From positions 3,118,559 through 3,182,558 of the forward strand of contig CM071569.1 in NCBI GenBank assembly GCA_036426205.1: a stretch of 64,000 nt of DNA. Direction: 5' to 3'. Both the position numbers and the translations under genes were made by a program. This document shows positions 1-9,380 of the stretch, piece by piece. Position 1 is the stretch's first letter; every line of letters begins with the position of its first letter. The notes below the pieces were generated by a model. It had not been told where the DNA came from, did no database searches, and saw only the letters and a program-made list of their open reading frames with translations. Origin of the DNA: Ascaphus truei. Taxonomy: Eukaryota; Chordata; Amphibia; Anura; Ascaphidae.

Positions 1-426
1 GCACTCTGTATTAGATTTGTCACAACCATACTGCAAGCAAGCAAGTTCCCCTGAGTTGGAGATGCTATGGAGTGAGCTTTTAACAATTTAAATGTGGGAG
101 GGGGTAAGCTTCAATTAGGTAGGAGGTTGCCACCCTCCAATCAGCTAAGACTAGCTAAACAAGAATTGTAAAACATACTGGACACCTAACAAGCTCCTAT
201 TGAACCCCAAAAATAACCACAACATATATATAAACATATGAGTGTCACAGAGGAGTGCTACTGAGCATGGCAATATATATTTAAAACCAGAGACAGAACA
301 TAAAACACAGACAGAGCTCAGTGCACATCCAGTGAAATTCATACACGGTACAGTGCCTAAATATATATGTATAAATATCAATTAAATAAAATGGTCTTTT
401 AGTTTAACATTTTTGGCCAAAATTGT
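1..426. other. unannotated AT-rich DNA
   Basis: I see no gene here. The longest frame (76 codons, minus strand) lacks recognisable motifs and is rich in C, L and F, as chance frames in AT-rich DNA often are. Short TA-rich tracts occur near 225 and 360. Confidence 0.5.
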
Positions 427-1209
427 TGTAAGCCCCTGAGCCACTGCACGGCAGACCACAAATGGTATACAGCTCTTTCTCATGCTGGCAGTAAGCCTGG
501 TAAGTATGCAGGGTTGCCAGCAACAATCATGAGGTTTGCGCTCACACCCTGGTGAGGTGTCATATGTAACAAGGGAAGTGACACCAGAGGTGTGTCTGTT
601 TCTGTTTCTGAGTTTATATAAGACACTGCACTGTCAAAAGTGAGTGTTGATCAAAGGTTCACGGTCAAGTAGTGTCTGCAGCAGTTCAAGGCTGTCAGAT
701 TCAAGTGCTAGTTGACTACACACTGTGTTCAGGGACCTGACACAGATGGTGATCTCCCTTAGGGGAGAGGTGTGCCAACTCTATTAAGAGAGGAGGAACC
801 TTCTGAGAGTAATGTACTCCAACAGGATGAGCGGCTTGCACGACCGCTATGAGGGGCAGTTTGCCTGGAGAGATGCAAATAAAGATGCCCTTGTTCACTA
901 CAACCCTTCTGTGTGAGTGTGGAGTCATTCTACAGAAGGAGGTACCACAGAGGAGGTCCCCATCAGATACATCCCCCTGCGGCCGCAGAGATCCTGATGG
1001 GGTGGAGGCGCTGCGTCGTATGTGAGTAAGACTCAGGGACACTACCTCAGATGCCTGTCATGCTGATATTCCCCATACCAACCAAGTGGGAGACTCAGGA
1101 GTCCTGTAAGCCAGCAGGTGCACCACATATCACACATCCATGTAATTAGGGGATTTTCTACATACAGTATGGGTCAGGAGTTGTAGGGCCCAGGGAAAAC
1201 ACTGTTACA
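427..1209 (+). repeat. solo LTR, copy 1
   Basis: This block aligns by eye with the LTR at 14908-15679: shared GGCAGTAAGCCTGGTAAG-like start region, CTCACACCCTGGTGAGGTG, AGGGACCTG, ATCCTGATG-GGTGGAGGCGCTGC, GAGACTCAGGAGTCCTGT and terminal GTTACA. A TATA-like tttatataag lies at 613-622 and AATAAA at 878-883, as expected of an LTR with its own promoter and poly(A) signal. No gag or pol lies next to it, so it is a solo LTR. The 3' end is clear, but the 5' end is a guess and I cannot see a target-site duplication. Gypsy-type or ERV-type origin cannot be told apart from the LTR alone. Confidence 0.65.
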
Positions 1210-1463
1210 TATATATATACAAAAATGAAATAGGGGATAATTACTAAGGACTGGTTCTTATACACTTTTATTACTTCATTGTATTTCACTATATAAGTGT
1301 TAGTATGTTAGAATAGGTAGCACCAGTAGGGTGAACATGGCGGGGCCAGCGACACCATCCAGCTCCAGGAGATACAGACAAATAGAAAAAAGACAGCAGC
1401 ACTCGCTTAGTAGTAGAAAAAATAACAATTAAATTCATCAATATAACAAACAGATAAAATGGG

Positions 1464-1495
1464 CGACTTTTCGGACACTCAAGTCCTTTGTCAGG
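1464..1495 (-). repeat. short hairpin repeat, example 1
   Basis: Read on the minus strand this is GACAAAGGAC, a short loop, then GTCCGAAAAG. The GGAC/GTCC stem and flanks recur with changed but still paired stems near 2294, 3655 and 26120 (see findings). The family is not recognised. Confidence 0.45.
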
Positions 1496-1531
1496 AGTTT
1501 GGTTCTTAATATATATATATATATAAAAATA

Positions 1532-2284
1532 TATACCCTATTTCCTCCATTCTAAGACGCACCTTTTTTCTGATTTTCACGTGTCTCAAATCGCGGTGCG
1601 TCTTAGAATCGATGTATTCATTTTTTATAATAAAACAAAGTGTCTACAGTACTAACCCCATCTGTTCAATCACCACGTTTCAGGAGAGGTCCCATGTCAG
1701 TGGAGGATAAAGCGGGGGGCGGAGTGTGCCGGGTTCGTGGCGGGTTCGTGGCGGGAGTACGGCAGGAAAGGTCCCAAGTCTGCAGGTGAATGAAGATAAG
1801 AAGATGGCGGGCGGATGTGTGGTGGGGGCAGCAGGAGATCATAATAGCAGGAGCACTGAGCAGGAGCAGAGTGGCATAGGGGAACAGCTTGGGAGGTGCA
1901 CACTGTAACAAGAAGTCAGACACTGGTCAACTTCCGGTGTAACTGTGTGCACCTCCCAAGCCGTTCCCCTACGCCACTCTGCTCCTGCTCAGCTCTCCTG
2001 CTATTATGATCTCCTGTCACCACAACACGCCCGCCGTCTTCTTATCTTCATTCACCTGCAGATTTGGGACCTGTCCCGTCCTCTGCACTCCCGCCCGCTG
2101 TCCATCTTCAACCATCTGCAGACGTGGGACCTCTCCTGCCGCCGCCGCCCGCTTCATTCTCCACTGACATGGGACCTCTCCTGAAACTTGGAAAGTGAAA
2201 AAGTAATTTTCCTTGATTGTATGGGCCAAATCAATGGTGCGTCTTACAATCGGTGGCGTCTTACAATCGAGGAAATACGGTATA
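1532..2284. mobile_element. foldback (near-palindromic) DNA element
   Basis: The two ends are inverted copies (ACCCTATTTCCTCCATT at 1535 on; ATACCGTATTTCCTC on the other strand ending at 2284), both followed inward by TAAGACGC-type motifs. The interior is also inverted: about 1785-1905 is the imperfect reverse complement of about 1950-2060, sharing blocks such as AGGAGATCATAATAGCAGGAG and TGGGAGGTGCACAC. The spacer is only about 40 bp. TA flanks both ends, which would fit a TA target duplication, but the local DNA is TA-rich. No transposase is encoded, so this is a non-autonomous foldback or MITE-like element. The superfamily is not certain. Confidence 0.7.
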
Positions 2285-2293
2285 CAGAGTTTG

Positions 2294-2325
2294 AGAAAAG
2301 ACCTTGTGGTCTGAAACGTACGTCG
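2294..2325 (+). repeat. short hairpin repeat, example 2
   Basis: AGACC, a four-base TTGT loop, GGTCT, then GAAACGTACGTCG. The stem is perfect and the downstream GAAACG motif matches the copy near 26120. It directly abuts the foldback element, which may have inserted beside or into it. Confidence 0.45.
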
Positions 2326-2330
2326 CTCTT

Positions 2331-2542
2331 AAGTTTTTGTGATTGCCTGATGATTTTCTAAGATTAAATAATCCTTTTTATATTTTGAGTGCTCTGCGGA
2401 CTTTTTCTTTTTGTGCATCTAACAGACTGGTTGGTGTTCCCTGTCTATCTGCTAGCACCTGGATTTCTGATAAGTATATAATATTATTTCTGTGGTTTAT
2501 GGTTCCTTGTTTGTGTGCATCCAGCATCAGTTTTTTTGTGTG

Positions 2543-2594
<52 letters not shown>

Positions 2595-3600
2595 GTTTGC
2601 TTTCTTTTACAAATGTATGTCATTTTCTTTCCAAGTCTGTTATTTTACAAATCTCAGCATTTTTCATGTATATACTGAACAAAGCATAAACTCCTCCACC
2701 TTTTATTATTGCTTTGTATTATTTAATTTTTTTCAGAAATCACTGTGCTAGACAAGCAGCATGTGTACTTTTTATTGTCCAAAGCAATTTCTATCACATT
2801 TAAACATAGACTTCTGTATTTTCTAATGCGGTCCTTTTTATTAGAAACATCCACTTACTTTGCACTTGTATTTTCCTGGACGGCAATGCCAATTGTGACT
2901 TGTCTAAAGCGCTCTCCAGGATTTCAGTTTGCGTAACCTTGTCTTAGTACTCCCTCTTATTAACATTTAATGCACACAAGGCTGGCTGTGGTAGAATAAG
3001 ATGTTGCAATTTGAGTTTAGGCTTCTAGTTAAAATGCAGGTCCAAAAATCAGATAATGCAGATGTGGCAACACCATATATACATTTGTGACCATATACTG
3101 TATGATCATAATGGGAACCGGGGTTATCCATAAAGATATATGGTGCTATTTTTAGCTCAGAGGAACCCTATTTCACAAGATACTTACCAGCATAGCAGGG
3201 GAGAGGAATAAACCTCAATGGTAGGTGCTACTAACCCCATAGACAGGCGCACATAGCACAGAGACATCCACAGTTAATCCTATAGATACCTTAGCCAGGA
3301 ACACATAATCCCAGAGCAACACTGCAGCCGCGATGATTAAAGCCAATTAGGTGATCACAGAGGTTGGGGACAATCTGACCACAGCGATCGTGAGGTCCCC
3401 CGACGGGAACCAGCAGACCCACGTAATGCCAGAAAGACTCCCCTAGTGATGCACAAAGAGGTATAAAGCAGTTAATGGTCGGCGTACTCATGAAACTAAC
3501 TTACCAGTAAAGGTACCAGCATTTTCATCCCCTCTAGATGAATCAATAAAATGGCACTTTAAATCACTCATGTCACGTGGGCCTATAGAATGCGGCCACA
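2331..3600. other. unannotated stretch with a TA microsatellite
   Basis: There is a pure (TA)n run at about 2546-2590. I see no gene elsewhere in this interval; the 111-codon frame that spans the TA run reads as alternating I/Y codons and is an artefact. Confidence 0.55.
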
Positions 3601-3654
3601 TCACCCATCATGGCTTTTTATTGAACAATAAAAATAGAAAAGTATGGCACTCCA

Positions 3655-3697
3655 CGGGTCTTAATAGGCCCACACTAGGACCTTTATCAAGACACGT
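3655..3697 (-). repeat. short hairpin repeat, example 3
   Basis: On the minus strand: GATAAAGGTCC, a six-base loop, GGGCCT. The six-base stem includes one G:U-type pair. It shares the RATAAAGG-stem arrangement with the other three copies but lacks the GAAACG tail. Confidence 0.35.
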
Positions 3698-3992
3698 ATA
3701 CCATTGGACTTCTACTTCCGGTTGAGTAATTAGTGGACGCACGCGAGCAAACATGTTGACCGCTCCAAGAGATGCGGCACTTTGTGTGGATTTAGCTAGC
3801 AGCCATGCTTTTAAGCAGATATGCTTTTAAGTATATATGTTTCAAGTATTTATGAAGTTTAAAAAGGAAGTTCAAAAAGAAGTGGAAAAGTGGACATCAC
3901 CTACTGCTTCTGATTCCTGCTTTTGATCTACGTTGGAAAAGAGGATATCATCTATCTAAGACTGCACATCTCAACACTTAACTATTGCTGTG
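3698..3992 (+). other. presumed 5' region of the L2 LINE
   Basis: This is the sequence just upstream of the L2 start codon. It has no coding potential that I can see. Where the LINE begins cannot be fixed from one copy. Confidence 0.3.
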
Positions 3993-5887
3993 ATGCCGCC
4001 TTTATTTTTTATATTTGCTGCAACCGCACTTATTTTCAAATTATGCACTTCCTTCCACCAGTCTCCTTATGTCTCTAACTCTATTCATATATCTCCATCT
4101 CTCCTTTCTTCCCCACTTCTCAGTTCACATGAACTCCTTTCTTACCTGCGTCCTCTGTCACCACACAGCTATACCTCCTGCACTAAAACACACCCCTACA
4201 AATCATCCTCACACATCCTCTTTCTATCCATGCTTCTCCTCCTTGCTTCTGGGGATATCTCTCCCAATCCTGGTCCCTGTCTTATTTCTACTTGCTCTCG
4301 TCCTCGCCTCCCACATACAACTTCTACTCCTTCTGGTGTTAACCCATCCAACCTCATACCCATCCCCTGCCACCCTTCCTCCTCTCTCCCATTCTCCTGT
4401 GCCCTTTGGAATGCTCGCTCCCTCTCTAACAAGTTCCTCTCTGTGCATGACTTCTTTCTCTCTCACTCCCTGCTTCTCTTTGCTATAACTGAGACCTGGC
4501 TCACTCAGTCTGACTCTGCTCTGGAAGCTGCCCTCTCTTATGGTGGCCTTTCCTTCTCCCACACTCCGCGCCTTGATGGCAGGGGTGGAGGTGTGGGGCT
4601 CCTGCTCTCCTCTCTCTGCCGTTACCGAACTATTCCTATTCCCCCCTCTCTTGCCTTTCCCTCCTTTGAGGTTCACACTGTCCAGATCTTCTCTCCTCTC
4701 CCTGTTCATGTGGCGGTCATGTATCGCCCACCTACCTCTACTCATCCCCCTTCTGCCTTTCTCTCTCACTTTGAATCCTGGCTCTCTTTCTTCCTCTCCT
4801 CAGACTCCCCTGTTCTTCTCCTTGGGGACTTCAATTGCCACATTGATGACCCCTCTCTCCCTTGGGCTTCCCGCTTTCTTTCTCTAACCTCTTCTTTTGG
4901 CCTTCAACAGTGGACTGCAGCCAGCACCCACAAGGATGGCCACTACTTAGACCTGGTTTTCACTAAAAACTTCTCTCTCTCTGATTTCTCCATTTCCCCT
5001 TTTCCTCTCTCTGACCATCACCTCATCTCATTCTCTCTCTCTTGCTTCTCAACTTCTCCACCTCCATCTACACCCCGGTTCTGCAGAAACCTGCGCTCTA
5101 TTCACTTACCTGACTTTGAGTCCACGTTACACTCCTCCCTCTCCTCTCTCAGATCTGCTACAGACCCTGACAAACTGGTCAGGAACTACAACTCTGCCTT
5201 GTCCTCCTCTCTTGATCGACATGCCCCGCTTTCTCTCTGCCGCACTCGCCCTTTTAACCCTAGACCCTGGTTAAATTCCCACACGCGCATGCTGCGTTCC
5301 TCCACTCGTTCCTCTGAACGCCTTTGGAGGAAATCTCATACTCTCGCAGACTTCCTTCACTACACATTTATGCTATCCTGTTTCAACTCTGCCCTCTCGC
5401 AAGCTAAACAAGCCTACTTTTCTTCACTAATCAACATGCACAAGTCTAACCCACGCCGACTGTTCTCTGTCTTTGATACTCTACTCAAACCACCCTCAGC
5501 TGCCTCTCCTTCCTCCATCTCCGCTCAGGACTTTGCTGACTATTTTAAGGAAAAGGTGGAATCCATACGTCAGAACATCCCCTCTGTTTCTTCCTCCCAT
5601 CCTACACCTCTTCCTAACTCTCCTCCTGCCTTCCTTGACTCTTTTTCCACTGTCTCAGAGGAGGATGTGTCGCTGTTGATCGCCTCTTCTCCCTCTACCA
5701 CTTGCCCTCTTGACCCCATTCCCTCCCATCTCCTAAAACCTCTTGCTCCTACTATAATCCCTACGCTCACGCACATTTTTAACTCCTCCCTCTGCTCTGG
5801 AACCTTTCCATCCTCCTTCAAACATGCAACAGTCATACCATTACTCAAAAACAGCAAGCTTGACCCTACCTGTCTTTCTAACTATCG
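3993..5887 (+). CDS. L2 LINE polyprotein, N-terminal part (2A-like leader and endonuclease)
   Basis: I chose the ATG at 3993; the frame is open from just before it. Residues 1-95 (ATG = 1) form a hydrophobic, Ser-rich leader ending in a leucine run and a 2A-like motif, GDISPNPGP. After it come AP-endonuclease motifs in order: NARSLSNK, ITETWL, a glycine-rich RGGGVGLLL, MYRPP, LLGDFN, LDLVF and SDHHL. These place it in the EN family of CR1/L2 LINEs, which nick target DNA to prime reverse transcription. A linker and the start of the RT region ([24 protein letters not shown]) follow. The frame is cut by the N gap at 5888. It would join the downstream part in frame if the duplicated segment were collapsed. 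I see no stop or frameshift of its own. Confidence 0.85.
4236..4277 (+). other. 2A-like ribosome-skipping motif in the L2 leader
   Basis: A leucine run is followed by SGDISPNPGP; the NPGP codons are at 4266-4277. The classical 2A consensus is D(V/I)ExNPGP. Here the Glu is Ser, but D-I-x-x-N-P-G-P is kept and the hydrophobic run upstream is normal for 2A. 2A-like peptides are established in APE-type non-LTR retrotransposons, where they can cause ribosomal skipping or act as a signal sequence. Activity of this one is inference. Confidence 0.7.
5340..5887 (+). repeat. left copy of gap-flanking duplication
   Basis: This 548-bp stretch of L2 coding sequence recurs after the N gap at 5971-6518, offset by exactly 631 bp. 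I see only about three base differences and no indels. Together with the gap, this looks like two haplotypes or overlapping contigs placed side by side. Confidence 0.85.
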
Positions 5888-5970
5888 NNNNNNNNNNNNN
5901 NNNNNNNNNNNNNNNNNNNNNNNNNNNNNNNNNNNNNNNNNNNNNNNNNNNNNNNNNNNNNNNNNNNNNN
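5888..5970. other. assembly gap (83 N)
   Basis: A run of N inside the L2 reading frame. The gap size seems to be an estimate, since the flanks overlap in sequence. Confidence 0.99.
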
Positions 5971-7830
5971 ACTCTCGCAGACTTCCTTCACTACAAATTT
6001 ATGCTATCCTGTTTCAACTCTGCCCTCTCGCAAGCTAAACAAGCCTACTTTTCTTCACTAATCAACATGCACAAGTCTAACCCACGCCGACTGTTCTCTG
6101 TCTTTGATACTCTACTCAAACCACCCTCCGCTGCCTCTCCTTCCTCCATCTCCGCTCAGGACTTTGCTGACTATTTTAAGGAAAAGGTGGAATCCATACG
6201 TCAGAACATCCCCTCTGTTTCTTCCTCCCATCCTACACCTCTTCCTAACTCTCCTCCTGCCTTCCTTGACTCTTTTTCCACTGTCTCAGAGGAGGATGTG
6301 TCGCTGTTGATCGCCTCTTCTCCCTCTACCACTTGCCCTCTTGACCCCATTCCCTCCCATCTCCTAAAACCTCTTGCTCCTACTATAGTCCCTACGCTCA
6401 CGCACATTTTTAACTCCTCCCTCTGCTCTGGAACCTTTCCATCCTCCTTCAAACATGCAACAGTCATACCATTACTCAAAAACAGCAAGCTTGACCCTAC
6501 CTGTCTTTCTAACTATCGGCCTGTCTCCCTCCTGCCTTTTGCCTCTAAACTCCTTGAACGTCTTGTATTCGCTCGCTTGCTCCATTTTCTCAACACCTAT
6601 TCTCTCCTAGACCCTCTACAATCTGGCTTCCGTACTGCTCACTCCACGGAAACAGCCCTCACTAAAATAACTGACGATCTCCATGCTGCCAAAGACAGAG
6701 GTCATTACACTCTGCTCATATTACTCGACCTCTCTGCAGCATTTGACACCGTGGACCACCCTCTTCTCCTTCACATTCTCCATACTCTTGGCATTCGGAA
6801 CAAAGCTCTATCCTGGATCTCATCCTACCTCTCCCATCGTACTTTCAGTGTCTCTTCTGCTAATACCTCCTCCTCCTCTATTGATCTCTCTGTGGGGGTA
6901 CCCCAGGGCTCTGTCCTGGGACCTCTTCTCTTTTCTCTGTATACACTCTCTCTAGGTGACCTAATAACATCTTTTGGGTTTAATTATCACCTCTATGCTG
7001 ACGACACACAAATATATTTCTCAACACCCGACCTTACACCTACTGTACAAACCAAAGTTTCTGAATGTCTCTCTGCTATATCATCCTGGATGGCCCTCCG
7101 CCGCCTTAAACTCAACATGGCTAAAACAGAGCTCCTCATACTTCCTCCCAAACCTGGCCCTACTACCTCCTTCCACATTACTGTTGGAACTACGATCATT
7201 CACCCAGTAGCCCAAGCATGCTGCCTTGGGGTCACACTCGACTCCTCTCTCACATTTGCCCCTCACATTCAAAACATTTCTAAAACCTGTCGCTTTTTCC
7301 TCCGCAATATAACAAAGATACGCCCTTTCCTCTGTTGCTCGACTGCTAAAACTCTGACTCAGGCCCTCATTCTCTCCCGTCTTGATTACTGTAACCTCCT
7401 GCTGTCCGGCCTTCCTGCCTCTCACCTGTCTCCCCTACAATCTATCCTTAACGCTGCTGCCAGAATCACTCTACTCTTTCCTAGATCTGTCTCAGCATCT
7501 CCCCTCATGAAATCCCTCTCCTGGCTTCCGATCAAATCCCGCATCTCACACTCCATTCTTCTCCTCACTTTTAAAGCTTTACACTCTTCTGCCCCTCCTT
7601 ACATCTCAGCCCTAATTTCTCGTTATGCACCATCCAGACTCTTGCGTTCTTCTCAAGGATGTCTTCTTTCTACCCCCTTTGTATCTAAAGCCCTCTCCCG
7701 CCTTAAACCTTTTTCATTGACTGCCCCTCACCTCTGGAATGCCCTTCCCCTCAGTACCCGACTAGCACCCTCTCTATCCACCTTTAAGACCCACCTTAAG
7801 ACACACTTGCTTAAAGAAGCATATGAATAG
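5971..7830 (+). CDS. L2 LINE polyprotein, C-terminal part (reverse transcriptase)
   Basis: After a repeat of the pre-gap linker, this part carries the RT fingers-palm motifs of the CR1/L2 group in order: [46 protein letters not shown] (motif A), [16 protein letters not shown] (motif B), YADDTQIY (catalytic YADD at 6994-7005), then LGVTLDSSL. The C-terminus ([15 protein letters not shown]) matches the usual end of L2 proteins. The protein reverse-transcribes LINE RNA at the nicked target. No stop or frameshift interrupts it, and the catalytic aspartates are kept. Confidence 0.9.
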   Translation, partial: TLADFLHYKFMLSCFNSALSQAKQAYFSSLINMHKSNPRRLFSVFDTLLKPPSAASPSSISAQDFADYFKEKVESIRQNIPSVSSSHPTPLPNSPPAFLDSFSTVSEEDVSLLIASSPSTTCPLDPIPSHLLKPLAPTIVPTLTHIFNSSLCSGTFPSSFKHATVIPLLKNSKLDPTCLSNYRPVSLLPFASKLLERLVFARLLHFLNTYSLLDPLQSGFRTAHSTETALTKITDDLHAAKDRGHYTLLILLDLSAAFDTVDHPLLLHILHTLGIRNKALSWISSYLSHRTFSVSSANTSSSSIDLSVGVPQGSVLGPLLFSLYTLSLGDLITSFGFNYHLYADDTQIYFSTPDLTPTVQTKVSECLSAISSWMALRRLKLNMAKTELLILPPKPGPTTSFHITVGTTIIHPVAQACCLGVTLDSSLTFAPHIQNISKTCRFFLRNITKIRPFLCCSTAKTLTQALILSRLDYCNLLLSGLPASHLSPLQSILNAAARITLLFPRSVSASPLMKSLSWLPIKSRISHSILLLTFKALHSSAPPYISALISRYAPSRLLRSSQGCLLSTPFVSKALSRLKPFSLTAPHLWNALPLSTRLAPSLSTFKTHLKTHLLKEAYE

Positions 7831-8117
7831 GACTGTGGCTATTCTGAACACATGGCACATAAAGCTTGGCCCCCTGCAGATGCACTTACCAGAACTCCCT
7901 CCTACTGTCTCTGTACGTTCTCCCTACCTACCAATTAGACTGTAAGCTCCTCGGAGCAGGGACTCCTCTTCCTTAATGTCTAAAGCACTTATTCCCATGA
8001 TCTGTTATTTATATTATCTGTTATTTATTGGATTACCACATGTATTACTGCTGTGAAGCGCTATGTACATTAATGGCGCTATATAAATAAAGACATACAA
8101 TACAATACAATACAATT
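7831..8117 (+). other. L2 LINE 3' UTR and microsatellite tail
   Basis: This includes the conserved L2 3' block GACTGTAAGCTCCTCGGAGC, a GCGCTATATAAATAAAG end and the tail (TACAA)n at about 8095-8115. The same block is present in the two other L2 copies in this window, each with a different simple-repeat tail. Confidence 0.8.
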
Positions 8118-8256
8118 TACTTGTGGAGCTCGTTTTGCCCTCTGTCTCCATTTTTTGGGTTATTCTGATTTTGAGATCCCATTGCGGAGGGACTGGATCA
8201 TCTCACACGGGCAGAGCTTGCAAGAGGAATGATTCCCAGCCAAATAAGGCTGGTTC

Positions 8257-8272
8257 AAAAAGAGCAGTTTGC
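8257..8272. repeat. target-site duplication, left, LINE copy 1
   Basis: AAAAAGAGCAGTTTGC, identical to 14859-14874. A 16-bp perfect match at both ends defines the exact insertion. Confidence 0.9.
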
Positions 8273-8276
8273 GGAG

Positions 8277-8286
8277 GCGCATGCGC
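8277..8286. promoter_or_regulatory. NRF-1-like palindrome at LINE 5' end
   Basis: GCGCATGCGC, five bases inside the LINE start, matches the NRF-1 consensus core. The same site sits at the same distance from the 5' end in copy 2 (26969-26978), suggesting part of the internal pol II promoter of this family. Function is inference. Confidence 0.5.
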
Positions 8287-8414
8287 GATGGTGAGGGGAA
8301 TAGCTGCCTAATCTAGTAGCTCCTACCCCCGCCAAAGCAAAATTCAAATAAAGGCAATACAAACGCACAGTGCAAACTTCAAATTCTCTGCTACCGACGT
8401 CGGAACCCACAGAG

Positions 8415-9380
8415 ATGGCCCCGCCATCCACAAAAAAGAAGAATACCGGAGATCTCAGGCGATATTTAAGCCGATCCACATCCAGGGACGGGAGAGCAGA
8501 AATGGCGCCCGGCTCAGCACCAGGATCGGGGTCGGACCACGAGGAGGACCGGGAGGAGACGCCAGAACAGCGGCCCGTACGGCGCTGTGATTTTGACCGG
8601 CTGTACAACGACATGAAGTCGTTGTTTCGAGCCGAAATACAGGAACTCCGGCAGGAGGTACAGGGCCTGGGAGCAAGAACTGGGGCCCTGGAGGACAAAA
8701 TGGTGGCGGTCTCCTCAGCGGTCAAAAGATCCGAAAAACGTTCCTCCCACCTGCAAAGCCAAATCACAGAGCTGGCCGAGCGCCAGGAGGACGCAGAGAA
8801 CCGGGACCGACGGAGTAACATCCGTGTCCGCGGCATACCCGAGGACATAGGGGAAATAGAAGAGTTCCTCACAAGATGGATGACGACGCTGCTCCCCGAC
8901 ACCCCAGTGGCATAATTAATGATGGATAGATGCCATAGAGCCTTAAGGAACAAGCCGCTGGCGAATGCACAACCGAGGGATGTGATTGCTCGGTTGCATT
9001 ACTTCCGCACCAGGCAGGCAATCTTTACAAAAGCCCGTGGGGAAGAAGCCTGTAAGTTTGAGGGGGTCTCCATACAACTCTTTCAAGATCTGTCCCCTCT
9101 GACCCTGGCCAGACGCCTGAAACTACAACCCATCACCCGCCTCCTCAGAGACAGAGCGATCCGATATCGGTGGACCTTTCCGTTTGGACTGCTAGTCATC
9201 AGGAACGGAAGCGCCACCTCAATGAAAAACCCAGAGGAGGGGGATGAATTCCTGCGCAGGCTGGGGGTAACAACGGGAGAAGCCAGGAGCCCACGGAAAG
9301 AAGCAGAACCGGACAATGAGTGGCAACAGGCCGGCACATCCCGGAAGACCCGAGCTACCACTGAGCAGGAGAAGGATTGA
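8415..9380 (+). pseudogene. L1-type ORF1 (coiled-coil RNA-binding protein), interrupted by a stop
   Basis: The first ATG in frame is at 8415 (MAPPSTKKK). A basic, disordered N-terminus with acidic patches leads into a heptad-rich coiled coil (FRAEIQELRQEVQGLGAR through LQSQITELAERQED), then RDRRSNIRVRGIPED, the start of the L1 ORF1 RRM. After an in-frame TAA at 8913-8915 the same frame continues with MDRCHRALR and the C-terminal domain (FQDLSPLTLARRLKL, IRYRWTFPFGL). ORF1p of this type trimerises and coats LINE RNA as a chaperone. The single TAA in an otherwise open frame points to a point mutation. Copy 2 has no stop at the equivalent place. Confidence 0.85.

Larger units (their letters stand above)
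3993..8117 (+). mobile_element. L2-clade LINE, near full length, with assembly gap
   Basis: A single long reading frame encodes an AP-type endonuclease followed by a reverse transcriptase, then a 3' UTR. The UTR carries TGTAAGCTCCTCGGAGCAGG, GCGCTATATAAATAAAG and a (TACAA)n tail, typical of L2-like elements. Two more copies of the same family lie at 48990-50573 (minus) and 59081-59415 (plus). I find no target-site duplication, which is usual for this clade. The copy would have an uninterrupted frame if the 631-bp duplication around the N gap is an assembly error, which would make it a young insertion. The 5' limit is not known. Confidence 0.85.

Noticed and set aside
4196..5857. Antisense frames inside the L2 LINE (for example 4224-4769)
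   Set aside because: Shadows of the sense frame in pyrimidine-rich coding sequence; no homology of their own.
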